Source: Clostridiales bacterium UBA4362
GTDB taxonomy: Bacteria > Bacillota > Clostridia > TANB77 > CAG-508
Length of the DNA stretch: 19,009 nucleotides
Assembly (NCBI GenBank): GCA_002393975.1
Contig: DGSM01000050.1
Span: forward strand, 1,913 to 20,921
Direction of reading: 5' to 3'
Part shown: in pieces, positions 8,041 through 15,754 of the stretch
Numbering within the stretch: position 1 is the stretch's first letter
Layout of the letters: each line of letters opens with the position of its first letter
The notes under the pieces: model-generated
Databases searched by the model: none
Told to the model about the DNA's origin: nothing
What the model saw: only the letters and a program-made list of their open reading frames with translations
Position numbers and translations under genes: made by a program

Positions 8041-8169
8041 ATATTAAAGGATATATAAAAATAAGAAATAAATAAAAGAATAATAGAAAAAATAATAATT
8101 ATAAACAGTAATAAAAGATTAAGAAATAAAAAGAATAAAAAAGAATGAGATAGAGAAAGAAGGAAATTT

Positions 8170-9315
8170 ATGAAAAAATTGTTTACCTCAGAAAGTGTTA
8201 CCGAAGGGCATCCAGATAAACTTTGTGATGCTATATCAGATAATATATTAGATGCCTTTTTAGCAAAAGATCCAAATTCTAGAGTTGGCGCAGAAGTTGT
8301 GGCTGGAAAAAGCTATGTATTCATTACAGGAGAAATTAGATCTACAGCAAAAGATATTGATATAGAACAAATAGCTAGAGATACTATTAAAGAAATAGGA
8401 TATGATAGAGCAGATATAGACATTGATTATAAGACTTGCACAATTATTGTAAATGTTTCTTCACAATCTCCAGATATTGCAATTGGAGTAGATAAATCAT
8501 TAGAAGAAAAAGAAGGATCTTCAATTGTATCAGAAGGTGCAGGAGATCAAGGAATGATGTTTGGATTTGCTTGTACTGAAACTGATAATTATATGCCAAT
8601 GCCAATTAATTTTGCTCATAGATTAACTAAAAGACTTACTGATGTTAGAAAAGATGGAACAATTCCATATTTAAGACCTGATGGAAAAGGACAAGTTACA
8701 ATAGAATATAAAGATGGAAAACCTTTTAGAGTAGATACAATAGTTCTTTCTGCACAACATAATAGCGATATAGAATTAGAGCAAGTAAGAAAAGATTTAA
8801 AAGAAGAAGTTATTTTAAAAGTAATTCCAAATGAATTATTAGATGAAGATACTCATTATTATATTAATCCTACTGGAAGATTTGTAATAGGAGGCCCTCT
8901 AGGAGATAGTGGACTTACTGGTAGAAAAATAATTGTTGATACATATGGTGGATATGCACGTCATGGAGGAGGAGCTTTTTCAGGAAAAGACCCAACTAAA
9001 GTTGATAGATCTGCTTCTTATATGGCAAGACATATAGCAAAAAATGTTGTAGCAAATGGTTATGCTGATAAATGCGAAATACAATTATCATATGCCATTG
9101 GAGTTGCTAAACCTGTTTCTATTCTTTGTGATACCTTTAATACTAATAAGATACCTGAAGATGAAATTATTAAAAAGATTCTTAATAAATTTGATTTAAC
9201 ACCAAGAGGAATTATTAATTATTTAGATTTACAAAGACCTATATATAAACAAACAACAAATTATGGCCATTTTGGAAAAGAAGGTCTTCCTTGGGAAAAA
9301 ATAGTAGAATTATAG
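8170..9315 (+). CDS. metK: S-adenosylmethionine synthetase
   Basis: 381 residues, slightly below the usual 390-400. It makes S-adenosylmethionine from methionine and ATP in the cytoplasm. Diagnostic motifs are the N-terminal SVTEGHPDKLCDAISD (about 9-24) with the catalytic His14, the GAGDQGMMFGFACTET hexapeptide region (about 122-137), and the glycine-rich phosphate loop GGAFSGKDPTKVDRSA (about 267-282). The C-terminus YGHFGKEGLPWEK is also typical. The start follows AGAAGGAAA. The leader (8041-8169) is almost all A, G and T with a single C, and contains no SAM-I box that I can identify. The product would feed the radical SAM activase NrdG and methyltransferases such as TrmL. Confidence 0.97.
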   Translation: MKKLFTSESVTEGHPDKLCDAISDNILDAFLAKDPNSRVGAEVVAGKSYVFITGEIRSTAKDIDIEQIARDTIKEIGYDRADIDIDYKTCTIIVNVSSQSPDIAIGVDKSLEEKEGSSIVSEGAGDQGMMFGFACTETDNYMPMPINFAHRLTKRLTDVRKDGTIPYLRPDGKGQVTIEYKDGKPFRVDTIVLSAQHNSDIELEQVRKDLKEEVILKVIPNELLDEDTHYYINPTGRFVIGGPLGDSGLTGRKIIVDTYGGYARHGGGAFSGKDPTKVDRSASYMARHIAKNVVANGYADKCEIQLSYAIGVAKPVSILCDTFNTNKIPEDEIIKKILNKFDLTPRGIINYLDLQRPIYKQTTNYGHFGKEGLPWEKIVEL

Positions 9316-9367
9316 GACATTAGAATCATAGAATAATGTATAAATATGAATTCTTAGGAGAACTAAT

Positions 9368-10606
9368 TTGAATAGAGTAATCTTTCATATTGATGTTAAT
9401 AATGCTTTTCTTTCATGGACGGCTGTAAAAATGCTTCAAGATGGTAAGAAAGTTGATATAAGGACTATACCTTCCATTATTGGAGGAGATGAGGCTAGTC
9501 GACATGGCATAGTTTTGGCTAAAAGCCCAATAGCAAAGAAATTTGGAATAAAAACTGCTATGCCTATTTATCAAGCTAAGACTCTTTGCCCATGGCTTGA
9601 GGTATTTCCTAGCGATTTTGCAACATATAAAGATTTTTCTAATAAACTATATAATTTATTTTTATCATATACTTCTAAAGTTCAAAGATTTTCTATAGAT
9701 GAAAGCTTTTTGGATATGACAAATTGTTTTAAATCTATTGAAGAAGATTTATCTAAAGACTTTAAAGGCGAAATTCTTCAAAATGAATTAAAACAAGTTT
9801 ATATAAATAAAGCAGAAGAAATTTCAAATATGGTTAAGAAAAATTGGGGTTATACAGTAAATATCGGAATAGCACATAATAAGTTACTTGCTAAAATGGC
9901 TTCTGATTTGGAAAAGCCAGATAAAATTCATACTGTTTTAGATGAAAAAGAAATGAAAGAAAAACTATGGCCTCTTTCAGTAAATGAATTATTATTTGTT
10001 GGAAAACAGACATCTGCTAAGCTTAACAAGATAGGAATAAAAACTATTGAAGATTTAGCAACATTTAATCCTAATGTTTTAATTAAAGTTTTTGGCAAAT
10101 ATGGAAATCAAATGTATGAATATGCAAATGGGATAGAGAACTCAGAAGTAGAAACTACAAGGATGAGACCTAAAAGCATTAGCCAAGAAGAAACTTTAGC
10201 GAAAGATGCAAATACTATAGAACAAATATATAGAATTATATGCAAGCTTACAAATGATGTTACATATAAACTTAGAAAAGAAAAAATGAAAGCTAGTGTT
10301 GTTTGCGTAGATTTAAGAACAAAGGATTTTAGAGATTATTCACATCAAAAGAAATTGGGAGAACCAACATCTAGTACTAAAATAATATTAGAACAAGCTA
10401 AAAAGTTAGCTGAAGAGATGTTTACAGGAGAACCTATTAGACAAATAGGAGTTAAAGTAGATAAATTAGTTGAACTATCAGAAGGAGTTCAAATATCACT
10501 TTTATCAGGAAATGAGAATATAAAACAAGATAGATTAGATCAAACATTAGACAATCTATCTAAAAGATATGGTGGAAAAATAATAAAAAGAGGAATACTA
10601 GATTAA
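9368..10606 (+). CDS. Y-family DNA polymerase (DinB/Pol IV-like), TTG start
   Basis: 412 residues. Metal-binding D9 lies in FHIDVNNAFLSW, with F14 at the expected steric-gate position, and D111-E112 in FSIDESFLDMT form the second catalytic pair. A helix-hairpin-helix thumb segment follows (GIKTIEDLATFNPNVL), then a little-finger domain. VQISLL at about 374-379 resembles a sliding-clamp binding motif. It is expected to carry out error-prone translesion synthesis. The start is TTG, chosen because AGGAG lies 7 bases upstream and the protein then begins exactly at the family's conserved strand; no suitable ATG exists. The NNAFLSW form is the clostridial DinB-like subgroup. No LexA-type box is evident upstream. 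Confidence 0.92.
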   Translation: MNRVIFHIDVNNAFLSWTAVKMLQDGKKVDIRTIPSIIGGDEASRHGIVLAKSPIAKKFGIKTAMPIYQAKTLCPWLEVFPSDFATYKDFSNKLYNLFLSYTSKVQRFSIDESFLDMTNCFKSIEEDLSKDFKGEILQNELKQVYINKAEEISNMVKKNWGYTVNIGIAHNKLLAKMASDLEKPDKIHTVLDEKEMKEKLWPLSVNELLFVGKQTSAKLNKIGIKTIEDLATFNPNVLIKVFGKYGNQMYEYANGIENSEVETTRMRPKSISQEETLAKDANTIEQIYRIICKLTNDVTYKLRKEKMKASVVCVDLRTKDFRDYSHQKKLGEPTSSTKIILEQAKKLAEEMFTGEPIRQIGVKVDKLVELSEGVQISLLSGNENIKQDRLDQTLDNLSKRYGGKIIKRGILD

Positions 10607-10625
10607 CTAGTATTCCTTATTTTTT
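10591..10625. terminator. Bidirectional terminator between convergent polymerase and arginase genes
   Basis: Perfect 11-base inverted repeat AGGAATACTAG (10591-10601) and CTAGTATTCCT (10607-10617) with loop ATTAA; the loop contains the polymerase stop codon (10604-10606). A T-rich tract follows on the plus strand, and the A-rich flank on the other side gives a U tract for minus-strand transcripts. Confidence 0.85.
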
Positions 10626-11517
10626 ATTTATTTAAACCTTCAAATAGTATTTTTAATATATTTTTACAAATATCTAATGTAACATTATCTTTATCACGAA
10701 GTGGGTTGTATTCAACAAAATCAATTGAAGATAATAATTCTTTATTCTGTACCATAAATTTTGCAAAACTATAAGCTTCATCTAAATTGATTCCATCAAT
10801 TGCAGGAATAGAAACTCCAGGAGCTATTCTAGGATCAATTACATCTAGATCATAGCTTACATGAACTCCATTAGTTCCTTTTGAAGCAATTTCAAATGCC
10901 TTTTTATAAATAGTTTCACATCCTTGTTCTTTTATATCTTGTGTAGTAAATATTGTAACACCAGCATCTTTTAGATTATTTAATTCATCTGGTAAATCAA
11001 TATCTCTTCCACCAAGAACAACAGCATTCTTTGGATTAAATCTAGGACCATCACCATGAAAATCAGTTATTAATGTTTTTTCATATCCAGTAACAGCAGC
11101 AAAGGGAAGACCATGAATATTTCCAGACATTGTAGTTTTAAATGTATGATAATCACCATGTGCATCAAACCAGATAATTCCTAAATTTTTATATTTAGAT
11201 ATAACAGCTAGATCTGAAGCCATTGCAATAGCATGATCTCCTCCAATTGTAAAAGGAAAATTGCCACTATCTACAACTTCTTTAACTTTTTTATAAAGTC
11301 TTGCATTAAATTCATTTAATGGAGCTAGATTTTTATGTTTATTATCTTTATCTAATTCTTTAACAATACCTTCTTGTGTAAATACATTATAAATTTCATT
11401 ATATAATTTTGAATCAATTTCTTTTTCTAGTATTTCTGGAGCTAAGTTTGTACCATTTACGTGAACTCCAAGGTCGCAACATGCACCTATAATATCAATC
11501 TTTTGTTTGTCTAACAT
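10624..11517 (-). CDS. rocF: Arginase
   Basis: 297 residues of the ureohydrolase family, which hydrolyses L-arginine to L-ornithine and urea at a two-manganese centre. The metal ligands are all present: H95 in IGGDHAIA, D118, H120 and D122 in WFDAHGDYHT, and D223 and D225 in SYDLDVIDP. GNIHGLPFA (133-141) and VEYNPLRD (268-275) favour arginase over agmatinase. The start lies downstream of AGGAGGT on the minus strand. It is divergent from the MurT-like operon with only 112 bases between start codons and overlapping promoter regions. That operon encodes an ornithine/alanine racemase-family enzyme, so ornithine made here may supply it. A plain catabolic role is the alternative; no other arginine-degradation gene is visible. 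Confidence 0.9.
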   Translation of the reverse strand: MLDKQKIDIIGACCDLGVHVNGTNLAPEILEKEIDSKLYNEIYNVFTQEGIVKELDKDNKHKNLAPLNEFNARLYKKVKEVVDSGNFPFTIGGDHAIAMASDLAVISKYKNLGIIWFDAHGDYHTFKTTMSGNIHGLPFAAVTGYEKTLITDFHGDGPRFNPKNAVVLGGRDIDLPDELNNLKDAGVTIFTTQDIKEQGCETIYKKAFEIASKGTNGVHVSYDLDVIDPRIAPGVSIPAIDGINLDEAYSFAKFMVQNKELLSSIDFVEYNPLRDKDNVTLDICKNILKILFEGLNK

Positions 11518-11543
11518 TATAACCTCCTAAAAACCTAAGGCAG

Positions 11544-11572
11544 AGTATAACATATTTTTTATTTTTGTTCAA
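11544..11572 (-). promoter_or_regulatory. Promoter of the arginase gene
   Basis: On the minus strand TTGAAC (complement of 11567-11572) and TATACT (complement of 11544-11549) are 17 bases apart, with TG one base before the -10 (extended -10). Confidence 0.7.
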
Positions 11573-11577
11573 TACAA

Positions 11578-11606
11578 TTGAAAAAGGCCTAGATATGTTA
11601 TATAAT
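11578..11606 (+). promoter_or_regulatory. Promoter of the MurT-like operon
   Basis: TTGAAA (11578-11583) and TATAAT (11601-11606) with a 17-base spacer, about 24 bases before the start codon. Its -35 lies 5 bases from the arginase -35, back to back, and together they form the dyad TTCAA-TACAA-TTGAA (11568-11582). Confidence 0.75.
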
Positions 11607-11629
11607 TGCGACTGTGAAGGAGAATAGTT

Positions 11630-13069
11630 ATGCGTAAATTAAGATTTATACTAGCACTATGGATAGGAAAATTATTATATAAAATAATTGATAAAATTGA
11701 CAAAGAAAGAGGTACCAATCTACCAGGAAAGATAGCTTTCAAGATTTCTAAAGATTTCATTAAAAACTTTAAAAATCTAAATTATGAAAAGATGGTATTT
11801 ATTACAGGAACAAATGGTAAGTCTACAACTAATAATATGGTTATAAATGGCTTAGAAAAGAGTGGACATAAAGTTTGTACAAATTTAGCTGGCGCAAATT
11901 TAATTACTGGTATTGCAACTGCTTTAATTAAAGATTCTACAATGGGTGGAAAGATTAAATCAGAATATTGTGTTTTTGAAACAGATGAAAGATACATTAA
12001 ATCTATATATGAAGCAATTCCTACTAAGAATATAGCTATAACAAATATTCAAAAAGACCAAGTTCAAAGAAATGGTGAGCCAGACTTTATTTATAAGAAA
12101 ATAAAACAAATTATTAGTAAAGATGTTACTATATTTGTAAATAATGATGAACCAAGAGCAAAATCTCTTGAAGAGTATGCTGGTAAAACAGTTTATTATG
12201 GAATAAACAAAAACGACAAATCTTTTATAAAAGAAGATATGTTTGATAAAACATTAAATGTTACCATGCCTTGTCCTAAATGTAATCATAAATTACTATT
12301 TGATTATTACAACATAGATAATGTAGGTAAATTTAAATGTTCAAATTGTGACTTTAAATCAGAAGATAAACCAAATTATTTGATTCAAAGTATAGATTTC
12401 CAACGTGGAAGAATAATGCTTAATGATTCCCCATATAGAATTAATCTTTTAAAAAGCTTCTTTTTATATGACTATCTTTTAGCAATTGCAATATTACAAG
12501 AATTTGGAATTACTCCATTTGAAATTCAACATTCATTAGATTTATTTAAACTTGAAGGTGGTAGAGCTGAAGACTTAGAAGTTGGAGATAAAATCTTAAA
12601 ATATGTAAGAATTAAGCAAGAAAATCCTGAGACATTACAAAGTGCCTATAATGATGTAGCAGAAGATAAAACTTCTAAAATAGTTATGATAGGACTATTG
12701 AAAGTTGAAGATATAATTCCTAATTACTCAAATACTTTCTATAACTTTGATTGTGATGTTGAAAATGTAGAACAAAGTAATGTTGAAAGATATCTTGTAT
12801 TTGGAGATGGTGTAGCATATGATACAGCATTAAGATTAAAATATGCTGGAGTAGATGAGAGCAAAATTGATGTATTAGATTCATCAGATCCAGGAACAAT
12901 ATTTAATAAAGTTACATCATACGAAAATGACAATATATATTTAATCACTTGGCTTCATGAGTTTATGAACTTCCAAGATGAATTAGAATATAGAGAATAC
13001 AGAAGGCTACTAGCAGCTAATGAAACATATAAGTCAGGAAAGGAGAAGGTTAGAAATGAAAGCAAATAA
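11630..13069 (+). CDS. MurT-like Mur ligase, variant C-terminal domain
   Basis: 479 residues with the MurT architecture. A short N-terminal segment is followed by a Mur ligase central domain with the ATP loop GTNGKST (60-66), VFETDER (115-121) and KDQVQRNGE (142-150). A four-cysteine zinc ribbon, specific to MurT among Mur ligases, lies at C215, C218, C237 and C240. The DUF1727 C-terminal domain follows. MurT with GatD normally amidates the alpha-carboxyl of D-Glu in lipid II. In family members this domain has a conserved stretch of the ND..ADGRD.SW kind that includes the catalytic Asp. Here the equivalent region (about 354-375, GLLKVEDIIPNYSNTF) has no such motif, although the downstream ALRLKYAG (400-407) is kept. 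The acceptor site therefore seems changed. It overlaps the GatD-like gene by 14 bases. The family is firm; ordinary amidation activity is doubtful. Confidence 0.85.
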   Translation: MRKLRFILALWIGKLLYKIIDKIDKERGTNLPGKIAFKISKDFIKNFKNLNYEKMVFITGTNGKSTTNNMVINGLEKSGHKVCTNLAGANLITGIATALIKDSTMGGKIKSEYCVFETDERYIKSIYEAIPTKNIAITNIQKDQVQRNGEPDFIYKKIKQIISKDVTIFVNNDEPRAKSLEEYAGKTVYYGINKNDKSFIKEDMFDKTLNVTMPCPKCNHKLLFDYYNIDNVGKFKCSNCDFKSEDKPNYLIQSIDFQRGRIMLNDSPYRINLLKSFFLYDYLLAIAILQEFGITPFEIQHSLDLFKLEGGRAEDLEVGDKILKYVRIKQENPETLQSAYNDVAEDKTSKIVMIGLLKVEDIIPNYSNTFYNFDCDVENVEQSNVERYLVFGDGVAYDTALRLKYAGVDESKIDVLDSSDPGTIFNKVTSYENDNIYLITWLHEFMNFQDELEYREYRRLLAANETYKSGKEKVRNESK

Positions 13070-13844
13070 AGAATTAAACATTACCTGGTTGTATCCTGAT
13101 ATACTAAGTCTTCATGGAGATAGAGGAAATGTACTAGCTCTTAAGAGAATAGGCGAAGCGCTAGATTTAAAAGTAAACATTAATCGTGTTGATGCATTTG
13201 AAGATGATATTGATTTTGAAAAAACAGACATATTAATGATTAATCCAGGAGAAGTAAAAACTATTAAACCAATAGTTGAAAACTTACAAAGACAAAGAAA
13301 AGACTTAGACAAGTATATTGAATCAAATGGCATTATCTTAATTATTGGAACCAGTGGAGCTGCATTTGGAAATACATTACATCTATTAGAGAATGATGAA
13401 ACACTTGATTGCCTTGGAATATTTGATATGGAAAGCTTTGAAAAAGATAAAATATATGGTAATGATATGTTTTATTATTTCAAACCTGAACAAGGTGAAG
13501 AAATGCAAATAGTTGGCTCTGAGATATCAATTATAGACTTTTCTCTAAATGATAAAGATCAGGCATTAGCAAAACTTGAATATGGTAGAGGAAATAATAC
13601 TAAGACTCCTGATGGACTTGAGGGAGCAAGAGTGAAAAATGTTTTCTTTACAAATGCTTTAGGACCACTTCTTGTTAAGAATCCATGGTTTGCTTTATAT
13701 TTAATTCAAACTGTAATGAATGGAAAAGAAATAACATTTAATAATCAAGAATTATCTAAGCTTGACTTCGAAATGGAGAAAAAAGCTTTAGGAGCAATCA
13801 GAAAATTTATAACTAATAAAGAATTGATTGAGAAAGGAATATAA
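13056..13844 (+). CDS. GatD-like protein lacking the glutaminase Cys and His
   Basis: 262 residues aligned by eye with GatD, the glutaminase partner of MurT. Shared landmarks are LYPDILSLHGDRGNVLALKR (12-31), LGIFDME (120-126), YGRGNN (176-181) and GPLLVKNP (203-210). The glutaminase site is gone. The segment normally reading ICGGYQ.LG is IIGTSGAAFG (96-105), with glycine or threonine where the nucleophile Cys should be. TYLHGP is TNALGP (199-204), so the catalytic His is Leu. GGG.DREQ is NPGEVKTI. The only Cys (C119) and the only His residues (H20, H109) lie elsewhere. The frame is intact and well preserved, so this is not a pseudogene. It probably supports the ligase structurally or binds another donor. 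ATG at 13056, 8-10 bases after AAAGGAG, is preferred to an in-frame ATG at 13020. Confidence 0.82.
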   Translation: MKANKELNITWLYPDILSLHGDRGNVLALKRIGEALDLKVNINRVDAFEDDIDFEKTDILMINPGEVKTIKPIVENLQRQRKDLDKYIESNGIILIIGTSGAAFGNTLHLLENDETLDCLGIFDMESFEKDKIYGNDMFYYFKPEQGEEMQIVGSEISIIDFSLNDKDQALAKLEYGRGNNTKTPDGLEGARVKNVFFTNALGPLLVKNPWFALYLIQTVMNGKEITFNNQELSKLDFEMEKKALGAIRKFITNKELIEKGI

Positions 13845-13850
13845 TTTCTA

Positions 13851-14954
13851 ATGATAAATCATTTTGAAAATAACCCTGATAATATTTATCCTAGACTTGT
13901 TATTAATCCTAAAAAAATAGCTTCTAATATTAAAACTGTTAAGAAGTATTTAAAAGAAGGACAAACACTTACTTTAGTAACTAAAGTAGTTGCAGGTGAA
14001 TATGAGCTAGTTAAAGCAGTATATGATGAATGTCAAAATCAAAATATTAATTTAAAATCATTTGCTGATTCTCATATATCTAATTTAAAAAAATATCAGG
14101 ATATCAAAGTTGAAAAATGGCTAATACGTGAGCCAATGAAAAATGAGATTAAAGATCTTATAAAATATGTTGATGCAACCTTTGTGTGTGAACTAGATAC
14201 ACTTAAATGGATTGATTTAGAAGCATTTAAAGCAAAGAAAAAACAAAAAGTTATACTTACATACGAATTAGGAGATATAAGAGAAGGCATTAACGAAAAA
14301 GCTCTTTATGAACTTATTGAAGAAACAAAGAAACTTGAAAATATTGAAATTTATGGACTAGCCGCTAATCTTGCTGATTATGGTGGAGCAGTACCTACTA
14401 AAAAGAATTACAAAGAATTTATTGATCTATGTAGAAAAGTAGAAAAAGACTTTGGATTTGAATTAAAAGTAAAAACTTTACCAAATTCAAGTGGTATTAG
14501 AATGATTTTTAATGGACAAACAGACAAAGAAATTAATAATATAAGACTTGGAGAATGTTTATGGGTTGGCACAGATCCTAGTGTACCTTATGAAAAATGT
14601 GAGCTTGAAGAATTCTCTCAAGAAGGCTTTATACTAGAAGCTCAAATTGTTGAAGTACAGGAGAAACATTTACATCCAGTTGGAAAGAATTTAGATAATA
14701 TTTCATATGTAAAAAATCCTATTAGAAAAAAAGCTTTAATTGCAATTGGAAAGGAAGATGTAAATATTGATGAATTAAGACCTTTAGATACCAAAATAGA
14801 GGTATTAGGAGGAAGTAGTGACTATTCTATATGTGATATTACTAAATGTGATAAAGATTATAAAGTAGGGGATGTAATTAAATTTAAAATTAGTTACTTT
14901 AGTTTATTAAAATGTATGAATGTAGAGTATGTATATAAAGAATTTTTACATTAA
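13851..14954 (+). CDS. PLP-dependent amino-acid racemase, ornithine/alanine racemase family
   Basis: 367 residues of the fold-III racemase family. Motifs in order are IYPRLVINPKKI (12-23), the PLP lysine K45 in LVTKVVAG, FADSHISNLKKY, WLIREPM, ELGDIREGI, NLADYGGAVPT, and INNIRLGECLWVG. The C-terminal beta domain has LGGSSDYSICDIT. This order and the ADS..NLKK and LGDLREGI-type motifs fit the ornithine racemase branch better than Alr, which carries different signatures. It would interconvert L- and D-forms of an amino acid, plausibly ornithine. It begins 6 bases after the GatD-like gene and is the last gene of that operon, divergent from an arginase. Ornithine as substrate is inferred from similarity and context; alanine, lysine or another residue is possible. 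Confidence 0.82.
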   Translation: MINHFENNPDNIYPRLVINPKKIASNIKTVKKYLKEGQTLTLVTKVVAGEYELVKAVYDECQNQNINLKSFADSHISNLKKYQDIKVEKWLIREPMKNEIKDLIKYVDATFVCELDTLKWIDLEAFKAKKKQKVILTYELGDIREGINEKALYELIEETKKLENIEIYGLAANLADYGGAVPTKKNYKEFIDLCRKVEKDFGFELKVKTLPNSSGIRMIFNGQTDKEINNIRLGECLWVGTDPSVPYEKCELEEFSQEGFILEAQIVEVQEKHLHPVGKNLDNISYVKNPIRKKALIAIGKEDVNIDELRPLDTKIEVLGGSSDYSICDITKCDKDYKVGDVIKFKISYFSLLKCMNVEYVYKEFLH

Positions 14955-14996
14955 TATTAAAATTTTACAAAAATCTATAAATATTTAAAATAAGTG

Positions 14997-15025
14997 TTGA
15001 AATAAGGAAACAAGTTAATTATAAT
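14997..15025 (+). promoter_or_regulatory. Promoter of the small membrane protein gene
   Basis: TTGAAA (14997-15002) and TATAAT (15020-15025) with a 17-base spacer, 31 bases before the start codon. Confidence 0.75.
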
Positions 15026-15056
15026 AGTTTCAAAGTTAATTAAAAGGAGATTAAAA

Positions 15057-15605
15057 ATGACAAATAAAATTAGAAGTATTTTAGGAAGTATTTTTGGTTG
15101 GGTTGTATCTTTAATTTTTATGTTAGCATTTAAAGATAATACAAAAAAATCTATGACAATTTATTCTCAAGCAATCTGTATAGCAATTGTTCAAATAGGA
15201 TGGATTATAGTATCTACAATATTAAAACTTATTCCTTATGTTGGATTAATTACAATTCCAGTTGGAATAGTAGTTCATATTGGATGTGTAGTATTTATAA
15301 TAATGAATATTATCAAAGCTTGCCAATATGACACAGTTAGTTCTACAGAAATTCCATTATTCGGAAAAATGGCAAATGCTATATTTGGTAAAATTATTGC
15401 TAAAGGCGTAGATTTTGAACCAGTTGAAGCTAATGGAGGAGCAGTTGATCCTAATATGAATGGACAACCAAATCCAAACATGAATGTTAATCCTAACATG
15501 AATGCTCAACCAAATCCTAATATGAATCCAAACGGACCAGTTAACCCAACACAACCACAACAACCATTTAACAATCCAAATGGTCCAACAAATATGAATC
15601 AATAA
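15057..15605 (+). CDS. Small multi-pass membrane protein with Asn/Pro repeat tail
   Basis: 182 residues. Three hydrophobic segments lie at about 8-26, 37-58 and 61-88, with FKDNTKKSMTIYSQA between the first two. That arrangement resembles the DUF4870/Tic20-like small membrane protein group, which has no settled function. Residues about 130-182 are a low-complexity hydrophilic tail of repeated PNMN units with Gln and Pro. The gene has its own promoter, an AAAGGAG site and its own terminator, so it is a single-gene transcript. The membrane topology is well supported; the family is tentative. Confidence 0.65.
   Translation: MTNKIRSILGSIFGWVVSLIFMLAFKDNTKKSMTIYSQAICIAIVQIGWIIVSTILKLIPYVGLITIPVGIVVHIGCVVFIIMNIIKACQYDTVSSTEIPLFGKMANAIFGKIIAKGVDFEPVEANGGAVDPNMNGQPNPNMNVNPNMNAQPNPNMNPNGPVNPTQPQQPFNNPNGPTNMNQ
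15450..15534 (+). repeat. Tandem imperfect repeat encoding PNMN units
   Basis: Four copies of CCTAAYATGAAT-like units (one starting CCAAAC), alternating with CAACCAAATCC-like spacers, encode PNMN four times within the membrane protein tail. Such tracts can change length by slippage. Confidence 0.7.
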
Positions 15606-15620
15606 TATATTAAATTTATT

Positions 15621-15645
15621 AAGTAGGCTTAGGCCTACTTTTTTT
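15621..15645 (+). terminator. Terminator after the small membrane protein gene
   Basis: AAGTAGGC (15621-15628), loop TTAG, GCCTACTT (15633-15640) and a T tract to 15645. Confidence 0.9.
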
Positions 15646-15673
15646 ATACATATTAAAACTTTATGTAAATCTA

Positions 15674-15702
15674 TTGTTTAGAGTCAAGTTTTGTGATATA
15701 TT
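15674..15702 (+). promoter_or_regulatory. Promoter of trmL
   Basis: TTGTTT (15674-15679) and TATATT (15697-15702) with a 17-base spacer and TG one base before the -10 (extended -10). This gives a leader of about 45 bases. Confidence 0.6.
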
Positions 15703-15754
15703 AAATAATACGTATTTTATTTGATTGAATTAAGGAAGAGTATAATAGATTATT

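Noticed and set aside
8033..8169. SAM-I riboswitch before metK
   Set aside because: The leader has a single C and cannot form the G/C-rich conserved core; only the upstream hairpins are structured.
13020..13055. Upstream ATG giving the GatD-like protein 12 extra residues
   Set aside because: The extra residues are unlike any GatD, lie within the murT-like gene, and a strong AAAGGAG precedes the ATG at 13056.
13056..13844. GatD-like gene as a pseudogene
   Set aside because: The frame is full length, start signals are good, non-catalytic motifs are well kept, and it is embedded in a tight operon.
15450..15534. CRISPR-like repeat
   Set aside because: Units are short, in frame, and encode a protein tail; there are no unique spacers.
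15275..15602. Reverse-strand frames opposite the membrane protein gene
   Set aside because: They mirror the repeat tail, giving Trp/Ile-rich sequence without binding sites.
15741..15746. TATAAT directly before trmL, suggesting a leaderless message
   Set aside because: No -35 at proper spacing, and a better promoter with an extended -10 lies at 15674-15702.
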